Source: Micromonospora sp. MW-13
GTDB lineage: Bacteria > Actinomycetota > Actinomycetes > Mycobacteriales > Micromonosporaceae
Assembly (NCBI RefSeq): GCF_003434305.1
Contig: NZ_QKKX01000002.1
Span: 1-64,000 of the forward strand
Reading direction: 5' to 3'
DNA length: 64,000 nucleotides
A program made the translations under genes and the position numbers. The notes beneath the pieces were generated by a model, which had not been told where the DNA came from, searched no databases, and was given only the letters and a program-made list of their open reading frames with translations. Each line of letters begins with the position of its first letter. The first letter of the stretch is position 1. Shown here one piece after another: positions 18,288 to 27,277 of the stretch.

Positions 18288-19460
18288 GTGCGCACCCAGG
18301 CGGGCCTGCTGCTCGCGCACACCGTCGTCGTGCAGGCGGTGACGTTCATGCTTCGGCCGGCGTCCGCGTACCGGGCGCTGGAACTCGACGTGCCGCCGGC
18401 CTGGCTGGGCGTGCTCGGGGCCAGCTTCGCCGTCGTGCCGCTGGTGCTGGCGGTGCCCGCCGGCCACGCCGTCGACCGGTTCGGGGAACGGCGGATCGTG
18501 CTGGTCGGCTCGGGCCTGCTCGCCACCGCCGGCCTCGGCTTCGTGCTGCTCGCCGACACGGTCGCCGGGCTGGTGCTGGCCAGCATGGTTCTCGGCACCG
18601 GGCACCTCTGCGCCGTGGTGGGGCAGCAGGCCCTGGTCGCCAACCGCACCCCGGCGGACCGGTACGACGCCGCGTTCGGCTACTACACCTTCGCCGCCTC
18701 GCTCGGTCAGGCGGTCGGGCCCGGCCTGATCGTGGTCTTCGGCGGGGGACGGCCCATCCCCGACACCGGGGCCATCTTCCTCGGCGCGACCGCGCTGGCC
18801 GGGCCGCTGCTGGTCACCGCCGGGTTCCTCCGCCCGTCGGGGCACCACCGTCGCGCGGCCGGGCCGGGCGCCGGCGGGATGCCCGACCTGCTCCGCCAGC
18901 CGGGCCTGGTCCGCGCCCTGACGGTGAGCTGCGTCGTCCTGGCGGCGGTCGACATCACGCTGGTCTACCTGCCCGCCCTCGGCGCCGAGCGGGGCATCGC
19001 GGCCGGCTCGATCGGCGTGCTGCTCGGGCTGCGGGCGGTCGCCTCGATGGCCTCCCGGCTGCTGCTCGGCCGGCTGGTGGCCGCCGTCGGCCGGCGCCGG
19101 TTGCTGATCGGCACCGTCGCCCTCGCCGCGGGTGGCCTGGCGCTGCTGCTGCCGCCGCTGCCGTTCTGGGCGCTGGCGGTGGTGGTCACCGTCTCCGGGC
19201 TGGGGTTGGGCGCCGGACAGCCGCTGACCATGTCCTTCCTCGCCGAGTCCGCGCCGCCCGGCCTGCGCGGCCGGGCGATGTCGCTGCGGCTGACCGGCAA
19301 CCGGCTCGGCCAGGTGCTGATTCCCAGCGTCGCCGGTGCGCTGGCGGCCGGGGCCGGGGCGGCCGGCGTGCTCGCCTGCACCGCGGCCGGCCTGGCCGGC
19401 GCGGCGGTCGCCGCCACCGGCCTGCACCGTCCACCCCCCACCGATCCGGTCGGCGGGTGA
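18288..19460 (+). CDS. MFS transporter in the tct operon
   Basis: A 390-residue MFS protein with about 12 membrane segments and an [10 protein letters not shown] loop between TM2 and TM3. Substrate unknown, but its place between the tct genes and an RraA-type aldolase suggests movement of a related carboxylic acid or aromatic degradation product. The GTG at 18288 comes directly after a GC hairpin (18262-18287), so no free ribosome site is visible; the first membrane segment requires a start at or very near this point. Confidence 0.85.
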   Translation: MRTQAGLLLAHTVVVQAVTFMLRPASAYRALELDVPPAWLGVLGASFAVVPLVLAVPAGHAVDRFGERRIVLVGSGLLATAGLGFVLLADTVAGLVLASMVLGTGHLCAVVGQQALVANRTPADRYDAAFGYYTFAASLGQAVGPGLIVVFGGGRPIPDTGAIFLGATALAGPLLVTAGFLRPSGHHRRAAGPGAGGMPDLLRQPGLVRALTVSCVVLAAVDITLVYLPALGAERGIAAGSIGVLLGLRAVASMASRLLLGRLVAAVGRRRLLIGTVALAAGGLALLLPPLPFWALAVVVTVSGLGLGAGQPLTMSFLAESAPPGLRGRAMSLRLTGNRLGQVLIPSVAGALAAGAGAAGVLACTAAGLAGAAVAATGLHRPPPTDPVGG

Positions 19461-19498
19461 GCGCACCGTCCGATTCCCGTACGAGAGAAGGAAGAACC

Positions 19499-19984
19499 AT
19501 GTCGACCCCTGCCACCGCCGACCTCTACGACCGGCACGGCGACGCGCTCGGCTCCTGCGACACCCAGCTCCGCCAGTACGGCGCGCTGCCCGCCTTCCAC
19601 GGGCCGGCGGTCACCGTGCGCTGCTTCCAGGACAACGCCCTGATCAAGTCGGTGCTCGCCGAGCCGGGGGACGGCCGGGTGCTGGTGGTGGACGGCGGCG
19701 GGAGCCTGCACACCGCCCTGATGGGCGACCTCATCGCCGGGACGGCGGCGGGCAACGGCTGGGCGGGGGTGGTCATCAACGGAGCGGTCCGCGACGTGGC
19801 CGCCCTGGCGGCCCTGCCGATCGGGATCAAGGCGCTCGGCACCAACCCCCGCAAGAGCACCAAGACGGGGGCCGGCGAGCGGGACGTGCCGGTCTCGTTC
19901 GGCAACTGCACGTTCGCGCCGGGCGACGAGGTGCACAGCGACGACGACGGCGTCGTGGTGCTGCCGGTGAGCGGGCGGGAGTAG
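19499..19984 (+). CDS. RraA-family protein (HMG/CHA aldolase or RNase E regulator-like)
   Basis: A 161-residue protein with the RraA fold. The D-x20-R-D signature of class II 4-hydroxy-4-methyl-2-oxoglutarate/4-carboxy-4-hydroxy-2-oxoadipate aldolases is intact, running from the Asp in MGDLIAG to GAVRDVA with exactly 20 residues between. Such aldolases release pyruvate and can also decarboxylate oxaloacetate; the other family role is inhibition of RNase E. The tricarboxylate transporter upstream favours the metabolic role, which is inference. A strong Shine-Dalgarno (GAGAGAAGGAAG) precedes the ATG at 19499. Confidence 0.88.
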   Translation: MSTPATADLYDRHGDALGSCDTQLRQYGALPAFHGPAVTVRCFQDNALIKSVLAEPGDGRVLVVDGGGSLHTALMGDLIAGTAAGNGWAGVVINGAVRDVAALAALPIGIKALGTNPRKSTKTGAGERDVPVSFGNCTFAPGDEVHSDDDGVVVLPVSGRE

Positions 19985-20015
19985 GCCCCCCGCCGGGCAG
20001 GTCGGGTGACGGGAC

Positions 20016-20042
20016 GCGGCCTGCCCGGTCGGGGCAGGCCGC
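20016..20042. terminator. Hairpin terminator, end of tct operon
   Basis: GCGGCCTGCCC (20016-20026) pairs perfectly with GGGCAGGCCGC (20032-20042) around a 5-base loop, between convergent genes. The right arm touches the stop codon of the gene at 20043-20849. Confidence 0.7.
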
Positions 20043-20849
20043 TCAGGCGCTGGCCGGGTGCGGGGCGACCTGGCCCTGGCGGAGCCGGGCCGTGCACAGC
20101 TCGGCGAGCTTCGCGTACGCGGGCATGCCGATCAGCGCGGTCAGCTCCGGCCCGTACGAGACGTACATCGGCTCGGTGCCGACGTGCGCGTCCGTCGACG
20201 AGGTGCACCACCAGTCCAGGTCGTGCCCGCCCGCGCCCCAGCCCCGCCGGTCGAACTCGGTCAGGGTGGTGATCAGCACCTTGGTGTTGTCCGGGCGCTT
20301 GTGCCACTCCTGGTCCCGGCGGATCGGGAGCTGCCAGCAGACGTCCGGCTTGTACTCCAGCGGGTGCACCCCGTCGCGCAGCGCCTGGGCGTGCAGCGCA
20401 CAGCCGCCGCCGGCCGGGAAGTCGGCGTCGTTGAGGAACACGCACGGGGCGTCGCCGTCGCGGGTGGCGGTGCGTCGGGCCGGGTTCTTGCCGTCGATGG
20501 TGTCGTCGGAGGTCCAGTTCTTGAACCCCCGCCGGAAGTGCTGCCAGGTCTCCGGGGTGAGCCGCTTGACCGCCGCGCGGACCCGCTTCTCGTCGTCGGA
20601 GTCGGTGAAGAACGCGCCGTGCGAGCAGCAGCCGTCGGCGGCCCGGCCGGCGACGATGCCGTGGCAGCCCCTGCCGAACACGCACGTCCAGCGGGACAGC
20701 AGCCAGGTCAGGTCGGCGCGGACCACGTGCGTGGCGTCGGCCGGGTCGACGAACTCGATCCACTCCCGGGGGAAGTCCAGCCCGACCTCCCGGCTGCGCG
20801 GGTCGCCGGGGTCGTCGACCAGGACCTGGATCTCGATCTGGCTCGTCAC
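20043..20849 (-). CDS. Conserved cysteine-rich actinobacterial protein (Rv0495c-like)
   Basis: A 268-residue protein of unknown function. It is rich in conserved-looking Cys, His and Trp: [35 protein letters not shown] and DWWCTSS. The spacing suggests a metal or Fe-S site, but no known motif is met exactly. In M. tuberculosis Rv0495c lies at the same place next to ppx, so this is probably its orthologue. The start is GTG, divergent from ppx. Confidence 0.75.
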   Translation of the reverse strand: MTSQIEIQVLVDDPGDPRSREVGLDFPREWIEFVDPADATHVVRADLTWLLSRWTCVFGRGCHGIVAGRAADGCCSHGAFFTDSDDEKRVRAAVKRLTPETWQHFRRGFKNWTSDDTIDGKNPARRTATRDGDAPCVFLNDADFPAGGGCALHAQALRDGVHPLEYKPDVCWQLPIRRDQEWHKRPDNTKVLITTLTEFDRRGWGAGGHDLDWWCTSSTDAHVGTEPMYVSYGPELTALIGMPAYAKLAELCTARLRQGQVAPHPASA

Positions 20850-20910
20850 TCGGCCCAGCGTACGCCCGGTCGCCCCGTCCCACCGGCGGGCCGCCGATCC
20901 GGCCAGGCCC

Positions 20911-20916
20911 TAGTGT
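20911..20916 (+). promoter_or_regulatory. -10 hexamer of ppx leaderless transcript
   Basis: TAGTGT lies 7 nt before the ATG at 20924 and no Shine-Dalgarno sequence is present. Confidence 0.5.
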
Positions 20917-20923
20917 CTTCACC

Positions 20924-21868
20924 ATGCGACTGGGAGTCCTCGACGTCGGGTCCAACACCGTGCACCTGCTGGTGGTCGACGCCCACCACGGCGCCCACCC
21001 CTGGCCCGCACACTCCGAGAAGGTGGTGCTCCGACTCGCCGAGCAGATCGGCCCCGACGGCGCGCTCACCGAGGCGGGGGCGGACGACCTGGTCAAGGCG
21101 GTGGGCATGGCCCGGGCCGCCGCCGCCGGGCTGGAGGCCGCCGACCTGATCGCGTTCGCCACCTCGGCCGTGCGCGAGGCCACCAACGCGCAGGAGGTGC
21201 TGGCCCGGGTGCGCGACGAGACCGGCGTACGGCTGGAGGTGCTCTCCGGCGCGGACGAGGCGCGGATGACGTTCCTCGCGGTGCGGCGGTGGTTCGGCTG
21301 GTCGGCCGGGCGGCTGCTGGCGCTGGACATCGGCGGCGGTTCGCTGGAGGTCGCCGCCGGCATCGACGAGGACCCGGACGTCGCGGTGTCCCTCCCGCTC
21401 GGCGCGGGCCGGTTGACCCGCGACCGGCTCCGGATCGGCCCCGACAGCGCGGCCCCGCCGTCCGCCGAGGCGGTGGAGGAGCTCCGGGAGTACGTCGACA
21501 GCCTGCTCGACCCGGTGGCGGAGAAGATGACCGAGGTGGGCTGGGAACGTCCGGTGGGCACCTCGAAGACGTTCCGCACGCTGGCCCGGCTGGCCGGGGC
21601 GGCCCCGTCCGGGGCCGGGCTGTGGGCCCGGCGCAGCCTGACCAGGGACGGCCTGCGGCAGGTGCTCGGCTTCGTCCGGCACATCCCGCCGCGGCACCTG
21701 TCCGAGTTGGAGGGGGTGAGCGTCGGGCGGGCGCACCAGCTACTGGCCGGGGCGGTGGTGGCCGAGGCGGTGATGCGCCGGCTCGACGTGCGGTCGCTGG
21801 ACATCTGCCCGTGGGCGCTGCGCGAGGGGGTCATCCTGCGCCGGCTGGATCAGCTCACGCCGATGTGA
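20924..21868 (+). CDS. ppx: Exopolyphosphatase/guanosine pentaphosphate phosphohydrolase (Ppx/GppA)
   Basis: A 314-residue short-form Ppx/GppA of the sugar kinase/Hsp70/actin superfamily. Phosphate loops are seen in [15 protein letters not shown] (N-terminus) and [15 protein letters not shown] (about residue 135). It hydrolyses polyphosphate or pppGpp and so links to the phosphate-sensing genes upstream. Length and position match the single-domain Rv0496 (Ppx1). Confidence 0.92.
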   Translation: MRLGVLDVGSNTVHLLVVDAHHGAHPWPAHSEKVVLRLAEQIGPDGALTEAGADDLVKAVGMARAAAAGLEAADLIAFATSAVREATNAQEVLARVRDETGVRLEVLSGADEARMTFLAVRRWFGWSAGRLLALDIGGGSLEVAAGIDEDPDVAVSLPLGAGRLTRDRLRIGPDSAAPPSAEAVEELREYVDSLLDPVAEKMTEVGWERPVGTSKTFRTLARLAGAAPSGAGLWARRSLTRDGLRQVLGFVRHIPPRHLSELEGVSVGRAHQLLAGAVVAEAVMRRLDVRSLDICPWALREGVILRRLDQLTPM

Positions 21869-21930
21869 GCAACCCTGACGTTACGGGGCGATTTGCGACC
21901 GCTCGTCACGATGCCGCAGCGGGGCGGGGC

Positions 21931-21936
21931 TACCCT
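21931..21936 (+). promoter_or_regulatory. -10 hexamer of isomerase leaderless transcript
   Basis: TACCCT lies 7 nt before the GTG at 21944. Confidence 0.5.
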
Positions 21937-21943
21937 GGCTGGT

Positions 21944-22750
21944 GTGACTACCCGCGTGCCGGTGCTCCTGTCCACTTCCTCGGTCTTCCCTGAGCGGACC
22001 GCGGCGGCGTTCCAACTGGCTGCGGCGCTCGGCTACGACGGCGTCGAGGTGATGGTCTGGACCGACGCCGTGAGCCAGGACGCCGGGGCGCTGCGCGGCC
22101 TGGCCGAGCACTACGGGGTGCCGGTGCTCTCCGTCCACGCGCCGTGCCTGCTGGTCACCCAGCGGGTGTGGAGCCCCGACCCGTGGGAGCGGCTGCGCCG
22201 GGCCGCCGAGCTGGCCGAGACGCTGGAGGCACCGACCGTCGTGGTGCACCCGCCCTTCACCTGGCAGCGGGACTACGCCCGGAACTTCGCCGACGGGCTG
22301 GCGACGGTCGCCGACCAGTTCGACGGCCTGCGCCTGGCGGTGGAGAACATGTACCCGGTGCGGATGGCCGGCCGGCAGTTCGTCCCGTACGTGCCGGGCT
22401 GGGACCCGACCGAGACCGGCTACCCGTCGTACACGCTCGACCTGTCGCACTGCGCCGCATCGCACACCGACTCGCTGGAGATGGCCGACCGGATGGGCGC
22501 CGCCCTGGCCCACGTACACCTCGGCGACGGCACCGGCGAGGGGCGCGACGAGCACCTGGTCCCGGGGCGCGGCACCCAGCCCTGCGCCGAGCTGCTCCGC
22601 TCCCTGGCGGGGCGGGGCTTCACCGGCTCGGTCGCCGTGGAGGTCACCACCCGGGGCGCGAGGAGCCGCGCGGTCCGCGAGGCGGACCTGCGGGAGGCCC
22701 TGGAGTTCGCCCGTGCCCACCTCACCGCCCCGTCCCCGGTCGACGCCTGA
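21944..22750 (+). CDS. Sugar phosphate isomerase/epimerase family protein (Rv0498-like)
   Basis: A 268-residue TIM-barrel protein of the xylose isomerase-like (AP endonuclease 2) superfamily. Putative metal ligands are spread as in the family: [46 protein letters not shown] and VAVEVTTRG. Substrate unknown. It follows ppx as Rv0498 follows Rv0496. The GTG at 21944 is chosen because a TACCCT -10 lies 7 nt upstream and the family N-terminus ([13 protein letters not shown]) starts here. Confidence 0.85.
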   Translation: MTTRVPVLLSTSSVFPERTAAAFQLAAALGYDGVEVMVWTDAVSQDAGALRGLAEHYGVPVLSVHAPCLLVTQRVWSPDPWERLRRAAELAETLEAPTVVVHPPFTWQRDYARNFADGLATVADQFDGLRLAVENMYPVRMAGRQFVPYVPGWDPTETGYPSYTLDLSHCAASHTDSLEMADRMGAALAHVHLGDGTGEGRDEHLVPGRGTQPCAELLRSLAGRGFTGSVAVEVTTRGARSRAVREADLREALEFARAHLTAPSPVDA

Positions 22751-22805
22751 CCCGCCCCGGCGCGGTCGGCTCCCGCTCGGAGTCGCCGACGGTCCGGCGG
22801 GCCGG

Positions 22806-23378
22806 TCAGCTCACCGGGGTGAGGGACTCACCGGCCGGCGCGGTGACCTGCTCGCCGATCGCCGCCCGCTTGCGGGCCCGGTGCGCGGCCACGTGCGAAC
22901 GGGTCGCGCAGCGCTCCGAGCAGAACCGCCGGCAGCAGTTCGACGAGGTGTCCAGGTAGACGTTGCCGCAGCGCTCGTCGGCGCAGACCCCGAACCGGGC
23001 GCTGCCGTACTCGCAGAGCCAGACCGACAGCCCCCACACGGCGCCGGCCAGGTACTCCGCGCTCACCGACGCGCCCCGGCTGGTCACGTGCATGTGCCAG
23101 TCACTGGAGTCGTGGCCGGAGATGCGCGGCTGCACCGGGTACGCCTCAAGCAGCGTGTTCAGCTCGGCCACCGCCTGGGCGTCCCGCCCGGAGGTGCCGT
23201 ACTCGAAGACGTCGCGCAGGCGCTTCTGCGCCCGCCGGAAGATCGCGAGGTCCCGCTCCGCGACCTCGTCGCGCATCCACGCGTTGTCGTCGGGGAAGAT
23301 GGCCCGCAGGTCGTCGAGGTCGTCCAGCCGGGCGTTGACGAGGTCAACCCCGGTCCGGGCGTACGCGTCGAAGTTCAC
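22806..23378 (-). CDS. CGNR zinc-finger (ABATE) protein
   Basis: A 190-residue protein with an N-terminal ABATE-like helical region and a C-terminal CGNR zinc finger: CADERCGNVYLDTSSN followed by CCRRFCSERCATRSH and a basic tail (HRARKRAA). The finger suggests nucleic-acid binding and a regulatory role. It starts 19 bp after the ATP-grasp gene stop on the same strand, so it is most likely the last gene of that operon and could control it. The finger has one more Cys than the minimum set. Confidence 0.88.
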   Translation of the reverse strand: MNFDAYARTGVDLVNARLDDLDDLRAIFPDDNAWMRDEVAERDLAIFRRAQKRLRDVFEYGTSGRDAQAVAELNTLLEAYPVQPRISGHDSSDWHMHVTSRGASVSAEYLAGAVWGLSVWLCEYGSARFGVCADERCGNVYLDTSSNCCRRFCSERCATRSHVAAHRARKRAAIGEQVTAPAGESLTPVS

Positions 23379-23397
23379 GCCTTCAACCGTAGACGAC

Positions 23398-24564
23398 TCA
23401 GGGGAGTCGCGGTGTGTCGATGTAGTGCGGCAGGAACCGGGCGTAGCCGTCGGTGATCAGACTCCGGCTCTCCCGCACCCCCGCGCCGGCCGGCTGCCCG
23501 TCGACGATCCAGCTGCCCAGCACCACGTGGTTGCCGTCGAAATCCGGCAGGGCCCGGAACTCCTGGTAGCAGAAGCCCTCGTCGCCGTAGATGCCCGGAT
23601 TGGTGATCTCCTCGCCACCGGTGACGATCCGCACCGAGCCGCCCTCGCGGCCGAGCAGCGGCTTGGCGACGTACTCGGTCATCCCGCGCGGCGAGTCCAG
23701 GTACGCCGGCAGCAGGTACTCGTGGCCGGGGTACAGCTCCCACAGCACGGCGAGCAGCGCCTTGTTGGACAGCAGCAGCTTCCACGCCGGCTCGATCCAG
23801 GTGGTCGGGGTGCCCGGGTCCAGCGCCAGCGGGCCGTACGGCTCGGCGAGCATCCACTCCCAGGGGTAGAGCTTGAAGCAGGTGGTGACCGGCCGGTCGG
23901 CGGCGTCGACGAAGCGCCGGCCGTCCCAGCCGACGTCCTGGATCGGCAGCAGCTCCGCCGTGAGCCCGGCCTGCCGGGCCGTCTCGGCCAGGTACCCGGC
24001 GGTGATCTGGTCCTCGCCGGATTCCTCCTCGTTCGACCAGGCCACGTGCACCTGCTTGTCGTGCAGGTCGGCGCCGAACCTCGCCCAGGCGGCGACGAGC
24101 CGCTCGTGCAGGCTGTTCCACTGGTCCGCCTCGGGGCGGGTCTGCTCCAGCCAGTACCACTGGACGATGCTCGCCTCGACCAGCGAGGTGGGGGTGTCGG
24201 CGTTGTACTCCAGCAGCTTCGGCGGCCAGGTGCCGTCGTACCAGAGGTCGAAGCGGCCGTAGAGGCTGGGCGGCGCCTCGCGCAGCGACCGGGCCACCGC
24301 CTCGGCCGCCCAGGCGGGGATGCCCAGCTCGGCGTACCGGTTGCCGGCCACGATGTGCTCGGCGGCGGCGACGGACATCCGGTGCAGCTCCGCGGTCGCC
24401 TCCTCCAGCCGGAGCACCTCCTCCAGGCCGAAGGCGTACGCCGCGGTCTCGTCCCAGTACGACATGATCCCGCCGTCGGGCAGCTCGGTGTCGATGTACA
24501 CCAGGCCCTGCGAGCGGACGGTGGCGTCCCAGTCCGGGCGGGGGGTGACCGCCTCGCGCCGCAC
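23398..24564 (-). CDS. Glutathionylspermidine synthase-like ATP-grasp ligase (YgiC/YjfC type)
   Basis: A 388-residue ATP-grasp amide ligase of the GSP_synth family. Visible blocks are YGRFDLWYDGTWPPKLLEYNADTPTSLVEASIVQW (residues about 95-130, written here only as landmark positions), the ATP-binding KPLLGREGG loop and the late SWIVDGQPAGAGVRES. E. coli YgiC and YjfC share this architecture without the amidase half of Gss, and their substrates are not settled. It starts with GTG at 24564, one base after the stop of the lipoprotein gene 24566-24841, so the two are translated together. Actinobacteria use mycothiol, so true glutathionylspermidine is an unlikely product; a peptide or lipoprotein acceptor is possible. 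Confidence 0.88.
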   Translation of the reverse strand: MRREAVTPRPDWDATVRSQGLVYIDTELPDGGIMSYWDETAAYAFGLEEVLRLEEATAELHRMSVAAAEHIVAGNRYAELGIPAWAAEAVARSLREAPPSLYGRFDLWYDGTWPPKLLEYNADTPTSLVEASIVQWYWLEQTRPEADQWNSLHERLVAAWARFGADLHDKQVHVAWSNEEESGEDQITAGYLAETARQAGLTAELLPIQDVGWDGRRFVDAADRPVTTCFKLYPWEWMLAEPYGPLALDPGTPTTWIEPAWKLLLSNKALLAVLWELYPGHEYLLPAYLDSPRGMTEYVAKPLLGREGGSVRIVTGGEEITNPGIYGDEGFCYQEFRALPDFDGNHVVLGSWIVDGQPAGAGVRESRSLITDGYARFLPHYIDTPRLP

Positions 24565-24565
24565 G

Positions 24566-24841
24566 TCAGCCCCCGCAGGAGGCGAGGTGGGTGCCGAAGC
24601 CGCCGCGTTCGGGCACGGCGGCGGCGACCGGCCGCGGCTCGGCGCGGGTGGCGTCGGCGGCGGTGGTGGGCACGTGCATCGCCAGCGCCACGGTCGTCCC
24701 GCCGCCGGCCGGCCCGAGCGCGCAGTCGTCGTCATCGTCGTCGGAGGACATGTTGCAGCCGGAGAGGGTGAGCGCGAGGGCTGTCAGCGCGCCGAGCTGC
24801 ACGGTGGCCGACCGGAGCCGGCGTCGGGGGCGTTCTTCCAC
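24566..24841 (-). CDS. Small YgiB-like lipoprotein partner of the ATP-grasp ligase
   Basis: A 91-residue predicted lipoprotein. A positively charged N-region and a hydrophobic core end in TLSGC, with Cys 29 as the lipidation site. The mature part holds SSDDDDDDC, a Pro/Ala/Thr-rich linker and the C-terminal tail RGGFGTHLASCGG. E. coli YgiB (DUF1190), encoded next to YgiC, has the same plan: lipobox, DDC near the N-terminus and an RGGFG motif near the end. That resemblance is from memory and short, but position and order agree. The GTG at 24841 places the signal peptide correctly. The next gene starts 1 base after its stop. Confidence 0.7.
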   Translation of the reverse strand: MEERPRRRLRSATVQLGALTALALTLSGCNMSSDDDDDDCALGPAGGGTTVALAMHVPTTAADATRAEPRPVAAAVPERGGFGTHLASCGG

Positions 24842-24937
24842 GTGGATCGTTGTAGCTGATCCGCGCCACGTCGGCAGCCCCGGGGGCGGGGGCGACGTAC
24901 GATGCCCGCCCCCCGGCGCGGGGGTGACCCCGGGCGT

Positions 24938-24943
24938 TACCCT
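24938..24943 (+). promoter_or_regulatory. -10 hexamer of proline dehydrogenase leaderless transcript
   Basis: TACCCT lies 6 nt before the ATG at 24950. Confidence 0.5.
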
Positions 24944-24949
24944 CGGCAC

Positions 24950-25870
24950 ATGCTCCGTTCCGTCATTCTTGCCGCCTCCCGGTCATCCCAGGTCGAGCGG
25001 CTCGTCGCGACGGCCCCGTTCACCCGGGACGTCGTCCGCCGGTTCGTCGCCGGCGCCGGCACCGACGACGCGTTGCGCGCGACCCGCGAACTCGTCGCGG
25101 ACGGCCTCGCGGTCACCCTCGACAACCTCGGCGAGGACACCGTCACCCCCGACCAGGCCACCGCCACCCGGGACGAGTACCTGAGGCTGCTCAGGCTGCT
25201 CTCCGAGGCCGGGCTCACCCCGGCGGCCGAGGTCAGCGTGAAGCTCTCGGCGCTCGGCCAGATGTTCGACGAGCAGCTCGCGTACGACAACGTCCGGGCG
25301 ATCTGCGCGGTGGCCCACGAGGCGGGCACCACGGTCACCCTGGACATGGAGGACCACACCACCACCGACTCGACGCTGGACGTGCTCGGCAAGCTGCGCA
25401 AGGACTTCCCGTCGACCGGGGCGGTGCTCCAGGCGTACCTGCGGCGGACCGAGTCGGACTGCCGGGAGCTGGCCTCGACCGGGTCCCGGGTGCGGCTGTG
25501 CAAGGGGGCGTACAAGGAGCCGGAGTCGGTGGCGTACCAGTCCGCCCGCGAGGTGGACAAGTCGTACGTGCGGTGCCTGAACATCCTGATGTCCGGCGAC
25601 GGGTACCCGATGCTGGCCACCCACGACCCGCGTCTGATCGCCATCGGCGAGGACCGGGCCCGCTGGTTCGACCGGGGCCCCGACCGCTTCGAGTTCCAGA
25701 TGCTCTACGGCATCCGGCCGGACGAGCAGGCCCGGCTGGTCGGCGAGGGCTACCTGGTCCGCACCTACCTGCCGTACGGCACCGACTGGTACGGCTACCT
25801 GATGCGCCGGCTCGCTGAGCGCCCCGCCAACCTGGCCTTCTTCGGCCGGGCCCTCGTCTCGAAGAAGTAG
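24950..25870 (+). CDS. Proline dehydrogenase (PRODH)
   Basis: A 306-residue monofunctional FAD-dependent proline dehydrogenase that oxidises proline to pyrroline-5-carboxylate. The barrel motifs are present: VSVKLSALG, TLDMEDHTTTDST, LQAYLRRTESD, RLCKGAYKEPESVA, LATHDPRLI, FEFQMLYGIRPDEQ and the C-terminal YLPYGTDWYGYLMRRLAERPAN with the substrate-binding RRLAER arginines. The usual partner P5C dehydrogenase gene is not in this window. The ATG at 24950 follows a leaderless -10. Confidence 0.93.
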   Translation: MLRSVILAASRSSQVERLVATAPFTRDVVRRFVAGAGTDDALRATRELVADGLAVTLDNLGEDTVTPDQATATRDEYLRLLRLLSEAGLTPAAEVSVKLSALGQMFDEQLAYDNVRAICAVAHEAGTTVTLDMEDHTTTDSTLDVLGKLRKDFPSTGAVLQAYLRRTESDCRELASTGSRVRLCKGAYKEPESVAYQSAREVDKSYVRCLNILMSGDGYPMLATHDPRLIAIGEDRARWFDRGPDRFEFQMLYGIRPDEQARLVGEGYLVRTYLPYGTDWYGYLMRRLAERPANLAFFGRALVSKK

Positions 25871-25959
25871 CCGGCCCGGTGCTCGTGCTGATGGGCACGG
25901 GGACCCGGCGGCGGGGCCGGCCGGCCGTGGCGGCGCTCGCCCGAACGGTCCGCAGGTCG

Positions 25960-25965
25960 TAACCT
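25960..25965 (+). promoter_or_regulatory. -10 hexamer of metallopeptidase-like gene
   Basis: TAACCT lies 7 nt before the GTG at 25973. Confidence 0.5.
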
Positions 25966-25972
25966 TCGCCGG

Positions 25973-27277
25973 GTGACCGACGGGTTGGACGGGTGGAACG
26001 AACCGCGGCGACACCGGCTCTGGCCGCTTCGGGTCGTCCTCGGCGTGGTCCTGACGATGCTCACCTGCGGCCTCCCGACCGTGCTGCTGATCGGCGTCCT
26101 GCACGAGGTCGCCGGCCGGCCCACGGTCGGCCGGCTCGGGCCCGCCGACGCGGCCGACCCCGCCACCCGGGCGGCGCGCCAGCTCGGCGAGCGGATCGCC
26201 GGGCAGCTCGACCGCCAGGCCGCCGCGCTGCTCGGCGGCGACCGGGCCGGGTTCCTCGCCGTCGCCGAGCCGGCCGCCCACCCCGCCCTCACCCGCCGGT
26301 ACGCCGCCCTGCGGGCGCTGCGGGTCACCGTCTGGCGGCCCGAGCCGACCGGCCTGCCGGCCACCGTCCCCAGCCGGCCCGACGAGTGGCGGATCGTCGT
26401 CCGCTTCCAGTACTGCCTCGTGGTTCCCGGCTGCCGGCCGAGCCCGGTGCTGATCGGCACCCGGTGGCGGGACTCCGGCGGCGAGGTCCGGCTGGTCGCC
26501 ATGGAGGAGTCCCGGTCCGCCGAGACCGGCACCCGGCCGTGGGAAATCAGCGAGCTGGTGGTCGCGGTCGGTCCGCGTACCGTCGTGGCCACCACCCCGG
26601 CGCTGCGCGGGAAGCTGCCCGGCCTGCTCCGCCAGGCCGAGGCGGCGGCCCGGGTCGCCGACGGGTACGCGGTCGCCGGCGCGCCGCCCGACCGGTACCG
26701 GGTCTTCTACGCCGGCCGCGCCGAGTGGCTGAGCTGGTACGGCGGCGGCCGGCCGAAGTGGACCGGCGGGTACGCCGTCACCGTCGGGGGCGGCCACCAC
26801 GAGGTGGTGCTCAACGCCGACGGTCTCTCCGCCGCCGGCGCCGACGACCTGCTCCGGCACGAGCTGACCCACGCCGCGTCCCTGCCCGAGCGCGGGTACC
26901 CGGCCACGTCCACCTGGTGGCTGGTCGAGGGGATCGCCGAGTACGCGGGCGCCGGCGGCCAGCCGGTCGGCCGGTACGAGGGGCTGGCCGAGGTGCGCGA
27001 GTTGCTCGCCCCGGGCGGTGGCTGGAACGGCCGGCTGGACGCCCTGACGCCGGCCGACGACGCCCCTGCCCGGCGGGTCGGCGGCAGCTACGGCGTCGGG
27101 TACCTGGCCGTGCGCCACCTCGTCGACCGGTTCGGCGAGCAGCGGCTCCTCGCGTTCTTCAGGTCGGTGGTGCACGACCGGCGGTCGCCGGACGAGGCGT
27201 CCGAGCAGGCGTTCGGCGAGCCCTGGTCGGCGCTGCACGACGAGTGCGTCGGCTCCGCCCGGGCGGCGGCGGGCTGA
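25973..27277 (+). CDS. Membrane-anchored gluzincin-like (HExxH) protein
   Basis: A 434-residue protein with one N-terminal membrane segment (about residues 20-45) and a large outer portion. The C-terminal part has a zinc-protease motif, HELTH at 296-300, followed by the downstream Glu 319 in WLVEGIAEYAG, as in peptidase MA-like gluzincins. A cystatin/NTF2-like region probably fills the middle (FLAVAEPAAHPALTRRYAALRAL). Substrate unknown. It occupies the place where proC lies in the mycobacterial gene order. GTG start, leaderless. Confidence 0.75.
   Translation: MTDGLDGWNEPRRHRLWPLRVVLGVVLTMLTCGLPTVLLIGVLHEVAGRPTVGRLGPADAADPATRAARQLGERIAGQLDRQAAALLGGDRAGFLAVAEPAAHPALTRRYAALRALRVTVWRPEPTGLPATVPSRPDEWRIVVRFQYCLVVPGCRPSPVLIGTRWRDSGGEVRLVAMEESRSAETGTRPWEISELVVAVGPRTVVATTPALRGKLPGLLRQAEAAARVADGYAVAGAPPDRYRVFYAGRAEWLSWYGGGRPKWTGGYAVTVGGGHHEVVLNADGLSAAGADDLLRHELTHAASLPERGYPATSTWWLVEGIAEYAGAGGQPVGRYEGLAEVRELLAPGGGWNGRLDALTPADDAPARRVGGSYGVGYLAVRHLVDRFGEQRLLAFFRSVVHDRRSPDEASEQAFGEPWSALHDECVGSARAAAG

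Noticed and set aside
19499..19984. RNase E inhibitor RraA as the sole annotation
   Set aside because: The intact D-x20-R-D aldolase signature and operon context favour an aldolase, so both options are kept.
23398..24564. True glutathionylspermidine synthetase/amidase
   Set aside because: No amidase domain, and actinobacteria of this type use mycothiol; kept as a GSP_synth-like ligase only.
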